DNA of 64,000 nt from CAZMNY01 sp964567745 (lineage in GTDB: Bacteria > Planctomycetota > Planctomycetia > Pirellulales > Pirellulaceae), in the NCBI GenBank assembly GCA_964567745.1, contig CAZMNY010000005.1:209697-273696 (forward strand), read 5' to 3'. Shown here one piece after another: positions 9,701 to 16,462 of the stretch (position 1 is the first letter of the stretch; each line of letters starts with the position of its first letter). Below the pieces are notes generated by a model, which was not told where the DNA came from, did no database searches, and was given only the letters and a program-made list of their open reading frames with translations. The translations under genes were made by a program, and so were the position numbers.

Positions 9701-10064
9701 AATTCACGACGTTGTCGGGTTGGGCAGCTTCGTCGAGCAGCCACAACTCAAGCGTGAATGAGCCGTTCAGAATCTCTGTCACCGCAGCATTCTTGTCGGC
9801 GGTTAGCTCTGATTCGATCCGGCCCGCAGGATGACTTCGATCGAATGAAGCGGCGAGCCCGCTGATCCCGCGGCGCACAGGCCCAGTCGCTCTTGTCCGA
9901 CCGTCGGTGTTGCCCGCCTCATCGCGCACCACATCGCCTGACACAGCATCGAACCGCCAATACATCACGGGTTTGTCGGCCCGCACCGCTGCGGCATAGT
10001 CGGCTGCCGCGTAGCGCGTCAGGAGTATCGTCGCGGTCAACACAATAATCGACGGTGTCTTCAT
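6774..10064 (-). CDS. LamG - PSCyt1 - DUF1549 - DUF1553 planctomycete cytochrome protein
   Basis: 1096 residues with a signal peptide (MKTPSIIVLTATILLTRYAAA). Domains in order: a LamG/concanavalin jelly roll (about 20-250; VMYWRFD, WHHVAIIVDR, GSIDEFALYDRAL); a PSCyt1 cytochrome c module with a CADCH haem motif near residue 290 and an MPPD sequence that could supply the axial Met; DUF1549/PSCyt2 (about 400-620; LIRRASLDLTGLPP, ERAGRLWLDVARYADTQGD) containing a second CxxCH (CSRCHDHKFDP); and DUF1553/PSD1 to the end (RVIVNRAWQQHFGRGLV, RLDAESIRDAMLAVSG, ALFLMNS). The protein is predicted to be periplasmic or envelope-located with up to two haems. It is the first gene of a two-gene operon with the DUF1501 gene. 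The biochemical role is unknown. Confidence 0.92.
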   Translation of the reverse strand: MKTPSIIVLTATILLTRYAAADYAAAVRADKPVMYWRFDAVSGDVVRDEAGNTDGRTRATGPVRRGISGLAASFDRSHPAGRIESELTADKNAAVTEILNGSFTLELWLLDEAAQPDNVVNSSLFYKADKTRFTRNSMWFYRARQDGRYYFRIHDTGEKSFGVSIRNPAGDNSAGDGRWHHVAIIVDRSRSKGTMQAVLDGKLVNKSTFPSTTTIDNDGPLRIGNGVHPNSPWQGSIDEFALYDRALSVDDAARHFRSGQDELKTQPRIATSLAAKEEFFELKVRPLLVERCADCHSGDAGAESVLSVGSRRALIAGGDFGPAIVPGRAEDSLLIHALKRRHKELHMPPDKDDSLSRGEIAALSRWIDDGAIWPESSRPAAAKVPAHSNSARKLTIDPVKDWALQPRDNFKPPPIDNARWAASTIDRFLEFKRRESGIRATERADRRTLIRRASLDLTGLPPIAAEIQSFLDDPANDQTAFAKVVDRLLVSKHYGERAGRLWLDVARYADTQGDVGDIPIRTAYLYRNWVIDSLNADLPFDEFLQSQIAGDILARNVTDDDAARGLTVATGFIALSRRFGNTKKDDIHLTIEDTIDTIGRGVLGLTLRCSRCHDHKFDPILNTDYYGLYGIFESTTYPWMGMSNEKSPSDLSPAIPRPGAFKQAKEYWNLITRYEYQINNHHRPWLKPTLDRFKIVSQQMKKAQRDKANITALKARREELLGFRGGAFRELMLHGLAWIKKEKQRMAKEPPVEFIFAVSEGKPHDAKLHRRGNPRQPGGVVARHFLQVLDGQAPPPIESGSGRLELARWLTRPGHPLTARVIVNRAWQQHFGRGLVATPDNFGRQGAKPSHPKLLDWLAESFVRDGWSLKNLHRRIMLTESYQLSSSAPASTTLADPQNVLLARFSRRRLDAESIRDAMLAVSGQLDRTQGSAHPLKPWYDNRFSLNNPFHMEPESNRRSVYLLTQRLFRHSILDQFDGPDRNSSTSNRRTSHVPAQALFLMNSTFIRAQSKALAARIAAIHGDDARIGELFLSAFGRSPEAEEVTSLKQFLNDYRAAQSASQADAKADTDSSAPPSELIALSRAILTSNEFFFID

Positions 10065-10154
10065 CCCGTCATTCTACAACGAACACTCGACCCCCGCGAT
10101 TCTTGCGTTGAGCCATCGTTAGTAAAAACCGTGAGGCGATATCACGGAACAAAA

Positions 10155-10310
10155 TCAATCGTCCTTTGGCCACATCGATAGATCCCACTTGGCCACGCCG
10201 GCGTGTCCACCATTATCGCTCATTCTCAGCGCGACACCGAACAGGCCGGGGATTCGGCTGGTGATCGAGCAGAGGAGACGTCCATCAGACAATTCCAACC
10301 GTAAGGAACA
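10155..10310 (-). pseudogene. C-terminal remnant of a BNR/sialidase-like protein
   Basis: The minus strand between 10310 and the TGA at 10155-10157 reads LELSDGRLLCSITSRIPGLF followed by GVALRMSDNGGHAGVAKWDL and SMWPKDD. This resembles the last beta-propeller blade of BNR-repeat proteins (xLxDGRLxCxYxxRxxxFGVRARxSxDGG). No start codon or upstream blades remain, so it is a relic if it is coding at all. The call rests only on motif resemblance. Confidence 0.35.
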
Positions 10311-10624
10311 ACGAAATGCAAAGAACGACGTGTTGGGTTGCTGTGATCAGCCTCGTCGGATGTGCACCAGTCCACATTATCATTTTCGCTCCGGCACAAT
10401 TGTGACGAGCTTACACGATAACCCAAACGGAGACGGAAGATTGGTGAAACCGAACGTCGCGTTAGCTTGTCTGTTCCTGTCCGGACAAACTGGAGGAAGT
10501 CATCTCGAACGGTGTCCAAGGGCGCTGACAATTGGTCCCAAGTGTGACAAGGTTTTAGTGTCCAAGCAGGTCACAACTCGTTATGCTGTGGCGGTTGATC
10601 GGCCTGACACTGCGGGAAAGAATC
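10158..10624. other. gap before the amidohydrolase gene, with BNR relic and a possible 29-codon lipoprotein leader
   Basis: This divergent intergenic region holds the BNR relic at its left end. On the plus strand an ATG at 10316, preceded by AAGGA at 10303-10307, opens a 29-codon frame ending at 10405 that contains VISLVGCAPV, a lipobox-like sequence. It might be the start of a frameshifted small lipoprotein, but the continuation in the other frame shows no recognisable domain. No clear promoter elements are seen for either flanking gene. Confidence 0.3.
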
Positions 10625-11563
10625 ATGAAACGACGAACGATGCTGGCGGCTTCACTGGCGAGTGTGAGTGCCGCGCCCTTCTTGCTTGCCGCCGAAAAAA
10701 TCGGCATCGCCAAGAAGCCGAAGAAATTTGTCGACATGCACACGCACATTGGCACCTACACCAATGGCAACAAGGAGCTGACGGCAAAGGCGCTTGTCGA
10801 ATGGATGGACAAGCACGACATCGAAAAGGCAGTTGTGCTCCCTCTCGTTTCTCCGGAGTCGACGACATTTCTGCAACTGCCCGATGCAGCAATCAAGGCT
10901 TCCAAAGAGTTTCCGGATCGGCTGATTCCGTTTTGCTCGATCGACCCTCGCGCCATCATTCGCGGCGGGCGCAACGGACTGGTCGGGATCATTCAGAAAT
11001 ACGTCGACGAAGGCGCCAAAGGGTTTGGCGAACATAAAGTGGGGCTCAATTTTGACGACCCGCTGATGATGCGAGTCTATGACGCTTGCCAGGAAGTCGG
11101 CATTCCGCTCCTGTTCCACCTCGACAACGCCCGCGGTAAGGACTCGCCCGGTTTGCCTCGTTTGGAAAACGCCGTGAGATCATTCCCCAAGTTGAACTTC
11201 ATCGGTCATGGCCCCGGATGGTGGGCCTCGATCTCGGGAACAAAGAATCAGTCGGACCTTGGCGGATATCCCAAGGGGCCCGTGCAGCCCGGCGGCGCGA
11301 TCGATCGACTCATGCGAGAGTACGACAACATCTACGGTGAACTCTCGGCCGGTTCCGGCGCCAACTCGATCAGCCGCGATCTCAAGTTCGGACGCGATTT
11401 TCTCATTCGCAACCAGGACCGCATCTGTTTTGGCACAGACTACCTGCAACCGGGTCAGCATGTTCCGCAATTCGATTTGTTCGCCAAGATTGAGTTGCCG
11501 GATACCGTGCGAGAGAAAATCTACAGGAAGAACGCCGAGCGATTGCTCAAGCTTGATGAGTAG
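10625..11563 (+). CDS. exported amidohydrolase-family (Amidohydro_2) TIM-barrel protein
   Basis: 312 residues from ATG 10625, where MKRRTMLAASLASVSAAPFLLAA gives an export leader with Tat-like arginines. The mature part begins KKFVDMHTHIGTY, the HxH metal motif of strand 1 in the amidohydrolase superfamily. IPFCSIDPRA, GFGEHKVGLNFDD (with Lys and His), PLLFHLDNARG (His of strand 5), NFIGHGPGWWAS (His of strand 6) and CFGTDYLQPG (terminal Asp of strand 8) follow at the spacing of the Amidohydro_2 group, which includes decarboxylases and lactonases. All expected metal ligands are therefore present. Substrate unknown. The gene stands alone and converges on the second DUF1501 pair. Confidence 0.85.
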   Translation: MKRRTMLAASLASVSAAPFLLAAEKIGIAKKPKKFVDMHTHIGTYTNGNKELTAKALVEWMDKHDIEKAVVLPLVSPESTTFLQLPDAAIKASKEFPDRLIPFCSIDPRAIIRGGRNGLVGIIQKYVDEGAKGFGEHKVGLNFDDPLMMRVYDACQEVGIPLLFHLDNARGKDSPGLPRLENAVRSFPKLNFIGHGPGWWASISGTKNQSDLGGYPKGPVQPGGAIDRLMREYDNIYGELSAGSGANSISRDLKFGRDFLIRNQDRICFGTDYLQPGQHVPQFDLFAKIELPDTVREKIYRKNAERLLKLDE

Positions 11564-11565
11564 CT

Positions 11566-11581
11566 ACGTTCGCAGGAACGT
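11566..11581. terminator. small hairpin between convergent genes
   Basis: ACGTTC-GCAG-GAACGT forms a perfect 6 bp stem with a tetraloop three bases after the amidohydrolase stop. No U-tract follows, so a role in termination is only suggested by its position between convergent genes. Confidence 0.25.
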
Positions 11582-11640
11582 GGGACGGCTGCGACGGTCT
11601 TGGCGGATCACGTTTCATTTGGATCTGGATCGATTGGCTG

Positions 11641-13038
11641 CTAAGCAATGATCTGCTTGACGACATTGCCGTGGACGTCGGTCAACCGAAAGTCGCGACC
11701 GGCGTGGCGGAATGTCAATCGTTCGTGATTGATACCCAGCAAGTGAAGCATGGTGGCGTGCAGATCGTGAGTGTGCACGGCGTCTTCGGCTGTACGAATC
11801 CCGTACTCGTCCGATTGTCCGTGGACGACTCCACCCTTGACGCCGCCTCCAGCCATCCATGACGAGAAGCAGAGATTGTGGTGCTCGCGGCCGGCATGAC
11901 CTACCGTCTGATGAAATGGCGTACGACCAAACTCGGTGGTCCAAACCACTAGCGTCCGCTCAAGCATGCCGCGTTGTTTCAGATCGGTGAGCAAACCGGC
12001 AATCGGTTTGTCAATCGCTTTGGCAAGCCGCTCGTGATCGCCCATGTTCCCGTGCGAATCCCAATTACTGCTTGAGCCAACATCGATGAGCTCCAAAAAC
12101 CGCACTCCACGTTCGGCCAGACGGCGAGCGGCGAGACATTGCCAGCCGAAGCCGCTCGTCGCGCCGCGCTTGAGTCCGTAGAGCTTCAGCGTCTCTTCCG
12201 TTTCACCGGATAGATCAATCGCTTCGGGCGCTTCGCGCTGCATTCCAAACGCCGTTTCAAACGATCGAATTCGAGCATCGAGCGCTTGATCGGCGGCGCG
12301 ATGCTTGAGATGCGCTTTGTTGAGTCGGCCCAACAAGCCGAGTTCCATTTGTTGCAGCTCGATGTTGGCGACTCGCGGCCGAATGTTTGGCAGCGGTTGT
12401 TTGCCGGGAATGACGTGAGTCCCCTGATGGCACGCTGGAAGAAAATCGCTGCTCCACGTTTGCGCTCCGGCGTATGGCGCAGCGGGTGCCAAAACCATGA
12501 ACGATGGCAGGTTTTGATTGATGGTCCCGAGCCCGTAGCTTACCCAGGAACCGGCGCTCGGTCTCGCAAACTGTGCTGATCCTGTGTGTGCCGCCAGTGT
12601 CGCCTTGTCGTGCCCATCGCTCTCGCAGTGCATTGCATTGAGCACGCAGACGTCATCCATCATCGAACCGAGATGCGGAAATAGATCGCTCACCCAAGTG
12701 CCGCATTGGCCGTACTGCTTGAACGCCCACCTCGGCTTGATCAAAAACCGTTTGAATTCGCCCGACTTGTTGAGCCAACGAGAAGCTGTGATCGATTTGC
12801 CATGATCCGTCGCGAGTTGCGGCCGGTGGTTAAACGTATCGACGTGCGATGCGCCTCCAGTTGAGTAGATGAAAATCACTCGGTCGGCCTTTGCCGTGTG
12901 ATGCCCGCTCTTCGCCGCCAACGGGTTCGCAGGCGCCGCATTAACGCCGCCGCAAAGACCGGCCAAGGCGAGCGCGCCGAAGCCGCCTGACGCGCGGCTC
13001 AGGAATTCACGTCGAGATGTAGGAACTACAACATTCAT
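11641..13038 (-). CDS. DUF1501 family protein, Tat-exported
   Basis: 465 residues from ATG 13038 (MNVVVPTSRREFLSRASGG), which places a twin-arginine motif RREFL close to the N-terminus; an in-frame ATG at 13065 would instead overlap the stop of the upstream gene by 11 bases. Signatures match the DUF1501 protein at 5384: VIFIYSTGGASHVDTFNHRP, FPHLGSMMDDVCVLNAMH, VVWTTEFGRTPFHQ, HTHDLHATMLHLLGINHERL and FRHAGRDFRLTDVHGNV. The two are clearly paralogues of the same subfamily, while the DUF1501 protein at 59097 differs at the C-terminus. It is the second gene of an operon with a cytochrome/DUF1553 protein. Expected to be periplasmic with an alkaline-phosphatase-like fold; activity unknown. Confidence 0.9.
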   Translation of the reverse strand: MNVVVPTSRREFLSRASGGFGALALAGLCGGVNAAPANPLAAKSGHHTAKADRVIFIYSTGGASHVDTFNHRPQLATDHGKSITASRWLNKSGEFKRFLIKPRWAFKQYGQCGTWVSDLFPHLGSMMDDVCVLNAMHCESDGHDKATLAAHTGSAQFARPSAGSWVSYGLGTINQNLPSFMVLAPAAPYAGAQTWSSDFLPACHQGTHVIPGKQPLPNIRPRVANIELQQMELGLLGRLNKAHLKHRAADQALDARIRSFETAFGMQREAPEAIDLSGETEETLKLYGLKRGATSGFGWQCLAARRLAERGVRFLELIDVGSSSNWDSHGNMGDHERLAKAIDKPIAGLLTDLKQRGMLERTLVVWTTEFGRTPFHQTVGHAGREHHNLCFSSWMAGGGVKGGVVHGQSDEYGIRTAEDAVHTHDLHATMLHLLGINHERLTFRHAGRDFRLTDVHGNVVKQIIA

Positions 13039-13054
13039 CGATTCCAACTTGTTC

Positions 13055-16000
13055 TCAATCGACATAGAGAAACCCATTGCTCGTCAACAGGACTCGCGCA
13101 AGCGCCGACCAGGCACCGATGTCTCGCTTCTTCGGACTATCTTCAACACTCAGTTTGTCTCGATACGCACCGACAAATCTGACGGCGTCCTCGACGACAT
13201 CGTTCTCTGGAACACGACCGTGAGTTGTCTCGAACGCCCAGATTACTCTGCCGCGGTCATCGCCCGATACGGCGGCGATGCGCTTCGCGAAACTCTCTGC
13301 CTGTTCGTGGACGAAGGGCGAATTCATGAGAAACAGAGCTTGTGTGGGGGTCGTCGTCGGCTGACGCGTGGCGATGCTCTGATTGGGATCGGCGGCGTCA
13401 AATAGGGCGAGGAACGGATGCCTTCGGTTTCGCTGCACCATCAGATAAACGCTTCGGCGATTCGAATCGTAGACCGCGTGAAACGGTCGATGGATGGTAA
13501 ACGACCAAGTGTTCACCGGCGGAAACGGATGAGTTTGCGGAATCGTTGGGTCGAGCCGGCCGCTTATCGCGAGCATAGCGTCGCGAATCGACTCGGCGTC
13601 CAGCGGCCGTCGTGAATACCGCCAGTGCCAGCGATTGCCGGGGTCAGTTGCGAGGTTCGTGTCGTTGTCGACGCTGTCCAATTGATACGCTCTCGATTTC
13701 ATGATTAATCGATGCAGCGATTTCACCGACCACCCCGACGCGATGAACTCGGCCGCCAGCCAGTCGAGCAATTCGGGATGGGTTGGCCGCTCGCCGCGCG
13801 AGCCAAAATCGCTTGGCGTGGCGACGAGCCCTTGGCCAAAGTGCCATTGCCATACGCGATTCACGAAGACGCGCGCGGTGAGGGGATTCGTGGGCCGAAC
13901 AATCCAGTTAGCCAATTCGAGCCGGCCGCTACCGGCCCCATCCGCAATCGGATCGCCGCCGAGTACTTCCAGATTGCGCCGCCGAACCTCGTCGCCCAGA
14001 CGATGCGGCTCGCCTCGATGCTGGAGGCGCGCATCAACGGGTTCGCCTTCCGCGACACCGTAAGCAACCGGGTAGAGTGATTCGGTTGACGCCGACTGAC
14101 GGCGAGCGAGCAGAAGTTTGATTTCGGCATCGAGTTCTGCGAGCCGCTGTGTTGCGGCCGGGTCGATCTTTCGTGGCGTCACGGGCCCCGTTCCGGGCTC
14201 GCCGAAGGCTGTCTCCTGCAGACCGATGTTGTCGAGATCTCGCGCACATGCGGCACCTTGGACGTGCCCAAACGCGTCGCAAATGAAGCAGTTCACAACA
14301 CCGTCCCAGTTCGGTCCCGTCTGCCTGTCCTGAAATTCGGTGAGATCATCGCGCGTGCCGACGACGCCGGAGAATTTTTTCGAGGCCGGATCAATCGTCA
14401 AGCGCAACGTGTACCACAATCCGGGCGTCAGCTCTCGAACGGTCTCCCATTTCGATCCGTTGCGAATGGCAAACTCCGTCGATGTCGCGCTACATTCAAC
14501 GGCCAACGATTGCGCGACGCCTCGACCTACAAAAAAGCGAAAGGCGCCCTTCTCTTTGGATTTGGCGACGGGGCGAAAATCGACGGTGAAATGCATTTGC
14601 TTGGCAGTCGACGCCTTCAGTCCGCTCTCGAAGACGTATCGCAGCCCATCGGTCGGTTTTCCGCTTCCAATTCGAACGCCAAGTTTGCCCTTGGGGTGAA
14701 CATGCTCGAAAGGACTCTGCGCATCGGCGCCGACTTCGATAGGTCCAGCGCTAAACCAGGGCTTGCCAGGAGGTTTGCCGGATTGTTGAGACTCAAAGTC
14801 CAGGTCGATTCCACCGGCCAGCAAGTCCGGGCTGAACGTGGATCGCTCGCTCTTCAGGTCGGCAATGTCTGCGTCGAGTTTCGCTAGTTTTTCTACTTTT
14901 GCTTTCTCGAGATTCGCGACTTCGTCGGGAGGCAGCAGAGCAGGAAAGTGCGCCGGTCGCTTCTGGCTCTCACCGCCAGGAAACGCCCACTTCGTGCTTT
15001 GCATGATTCCGTACAGCGAGTAGTAGTCCGTGGTCGACACCGGATCGTATTTGTGATCGTGGCATCTCGCGCAGCCCAGGGAGAGTCCCAACAAAGAGCG
15101 GCCGAGCGAGTCGATCACATCGGCAAAGTCGAGGTGTTGATAGTCGGGCGACGCCTTGTATCCGTATCGTTTGCCGATCGCCAGAAACCCCGTCGCGGTG
15201 ACTCGATCCGCATACAGTTCGCGTGGTCCTTTACGAGCGAGAATGTCGCCGGCGATCTGTTCGCGAATGAATTCGTTGAAGGGTTTGTCCCTGTTGAACG
15301 CGTCGATCACCCAATTGCGATACTTCCCGGCCTCGCGTACCGGGTAGTCAGCTCCATCGCCTGCCGTGTCGGCGTAGCGAGCGATGTCGAGCCAGTGGCG
15401 TCCCCAGCGTTCTCCGTAGGCGGGCGACTTTAGCAAGCGATCCAACAACGAATCGAAAGCGTCATCCGATTTGTCGTTCAAGAACGCGTCGATCTCAGCT
15501 GGTGTTGGCGGTAGGCCGGTGAGGTCGAACGTGGCGCGGCGGATCAAGGTGCGGCGGTCGGCATCGCCAACGTGCGACAATCCGCGCTGCTTCAACTGAG
15601 CGACAATGAACGCATCGATAGGACTTCGCGACCAGCCACCTTTAACGTCTTGCGGTACTCGCGACTTCAATGGTTGGAACGACCAAAACGTGCGGGCCTC
15701 TTCCTGACTCATTTGAGCCGCAGCCTGCGTGGCCAGTTCTCGCCTCGGGTCCGCGGCGCCTTGCTCGATCCATGCCTCGAGATCGGCAATTTCTCTGGCG
15801 GTCAGTTTTCCATCGGGCGGCATCTCCAAGTCCGAGTCGTCGCGTTGAACCGCCAGAATCAACAAGCTCTTTCCAGGCTGTCCCGCAACAATCGCCGCTC
15901 CGCGATCTCCGCCCCGCATCCAAGCGTCGCGAGAGTCGAGCCTCAGCCCGCCCTCTTGCTTCTTCGAACCGTGACATTCCAAACAGTGTTTGACCAACAG

Positions 16001-16147
16001 CGGCCGCACCCGCGACTCGAAGAAGTCCTCATCGCTTTCTGCGCGACAGATGGGCGTGATCGAAAGCAAGCATACGACGGCTGCAGCGAACGGGCGGCAC
16101 CAAGCTGAAATGGGCCGCCAACAATGATTCGGCAGGTTGCTACTCAT
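13055..16147 (-). CDS. PSCyt1 - DUF1549 - jelly-roll insert - DUF1553 planctomycete cytochrome protein
   Basis: 1030 residues from ATG 16147, chosen because a hydrophobic signal segment (FAAAVVCLLSITPICRA) follows; the longer frame upstream is antisense to the symporter's 5' end. PSCyt1 comes first (FFESRVRPLLVKHCLECHGS, haem motif CLECH; later MPPDGKL). DUF1549 follows (LIRRATFDLTGLPPTPAEID, GRHWLDIARYADTAGDGAD) with a second haem motif CARCHDHKYDP. Between DUF1549 and DUF1553 lies a ~200-residue beta-rich insert (about 500-720; DLDFESQQSGKPPG, LWYTLRLTIDPASKKFSG) resembling a jelly-roll or LamG-like module. DUF1553 closes the protein (RVFVNRVWQWHFGQGLVATP, LDAESIRDAMLAISGRLDP). First gene of a cytochrome/DUF1501 operon. 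It carries a 29-base segment shared exactly with the dockerin protease gene. Confidence 0.92.
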   Translation of the reverse strand: MSSNLPNHCWRPISAWCRPFAAAVVCLLSITPICRAESDEDFFESRVRPLLVKHCLECHGSKKQEGGLRLDSRDAWMRGGDRGAAIVAGQPGKSLLILAVQRDDSDLEMPPDGKLTAREIADLEAWIEQGAADPRRELATQAAAQMSQEEARTFWSFQPLKSRVPQDVKGGWSRSPIDAFIVAQLKQRGLSHVGDADRRTLIRRATFDLTGLPPTPAEIDAFLNDKSDDAFDSLLDRLLKSPAYGERWGRHWLDIARYADTAGDGADYPVREAGKYRNWVIDAFNRDKPFNEFIREQIAGDILARKGPRELYADRVTATGFLAIGKRYGYKASPDYQHLDFADVIDSLGRSLLGLSLGCARCHDHKYDPVSTTDYYSLYGIMQSTKWAFPGGESQKRPAHFPALLPPDEVANLEKAKVEKLAKLDADIADLKSERSTFSPDLLAGGIDLDFESQQSGKPPGKPWFSAGPIEVGADAQSPFEHVHPKGKLGVRIGSGKPTDGLRYVFESGLKASTAKQMHFTVDFRPVAKSKEKGAFRFFVGRGVAQSLAVECSATSTEFAIRNGSKWETVRELTPGLWYTLRLTIDPASKKFSGVVGTRDDLTEFQDRQTGPNWDGVVNCFICDAFGHVQGAACARDLDNIGLQETAFGEPGTGPVTPRKIDPAATQRLAELDAEIKLLLARRQSASTESLYPVAYGVAEGEPVDARLQHRGEPHRLGDEVRRRNLEVLGGDPIADGAGSGRLELANWIVRPTNPLTARVFVNRVWQWHFGQGLVATPSDFGSRGERPTHPELLDWLAAEFIASGWSVKSLHRLIMKSRAYQLDSVDNDTNLATDPGNRWHWRYSRRPLDAESIRDAMLAISGRLDPTIPQTHPFPPVNTWSFTIHRPFHAVYDSNRRSVYLMVQRNRRHPFLALFDAADPNQSIATRQPTTTPTQALFLMNSPFVHEQAESFAKRIAAVSGDDRGRVIWAFETTHGRVPENDVVEDAVRFVGAYRDKLSVEDSPKKRDIGAWSALARVLLTSNGFLYVD
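14029..14057. repeat. 29-base segment identical to 19769-19797
   Basis: Within the DUF1553 gene this segment encodes VAEGEPVDA on the minus strand. The same 29 bases, in the same reading frame, occur in the unrelated protease/dockerin gene. Confidence 0.85.
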
Positions 16148-16462
16148 CCCGATCAACTCTCCAGCCTGAATGCCATGCGCCGATGCGATGCATATGATGC
16201 ACTCCATTGTACCAAGTCGTCTGACCGCCTTGGCGACCAGTGTCTCCGCTTCTTCGACGCTAAAACGTGATATGCTCGGCAGCATGGCGGCAGGCGCCAC
16301 GACCCCCAAACCACCCATGTCGACTGAGCCGATTCGGATGCGACCATTGTGTGCGGGGACTCTTGGGAGGGGGCGAGGAATCGCCGAGCCAAATGCAGTT
16401 CGGCACGGGCAAGCCACTGGCAGGCAAGGACATTGCGAATGATGGAAGTGATTTGCACCGAA

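Noticed and set aside
10189..11037. 282-codon plus-strand open frame overlapping the amidohydrolase
   Set aside because: Its 3' half is an out-of-frame shadow of the amidohydrolase gene and its 5' half shows no domain.
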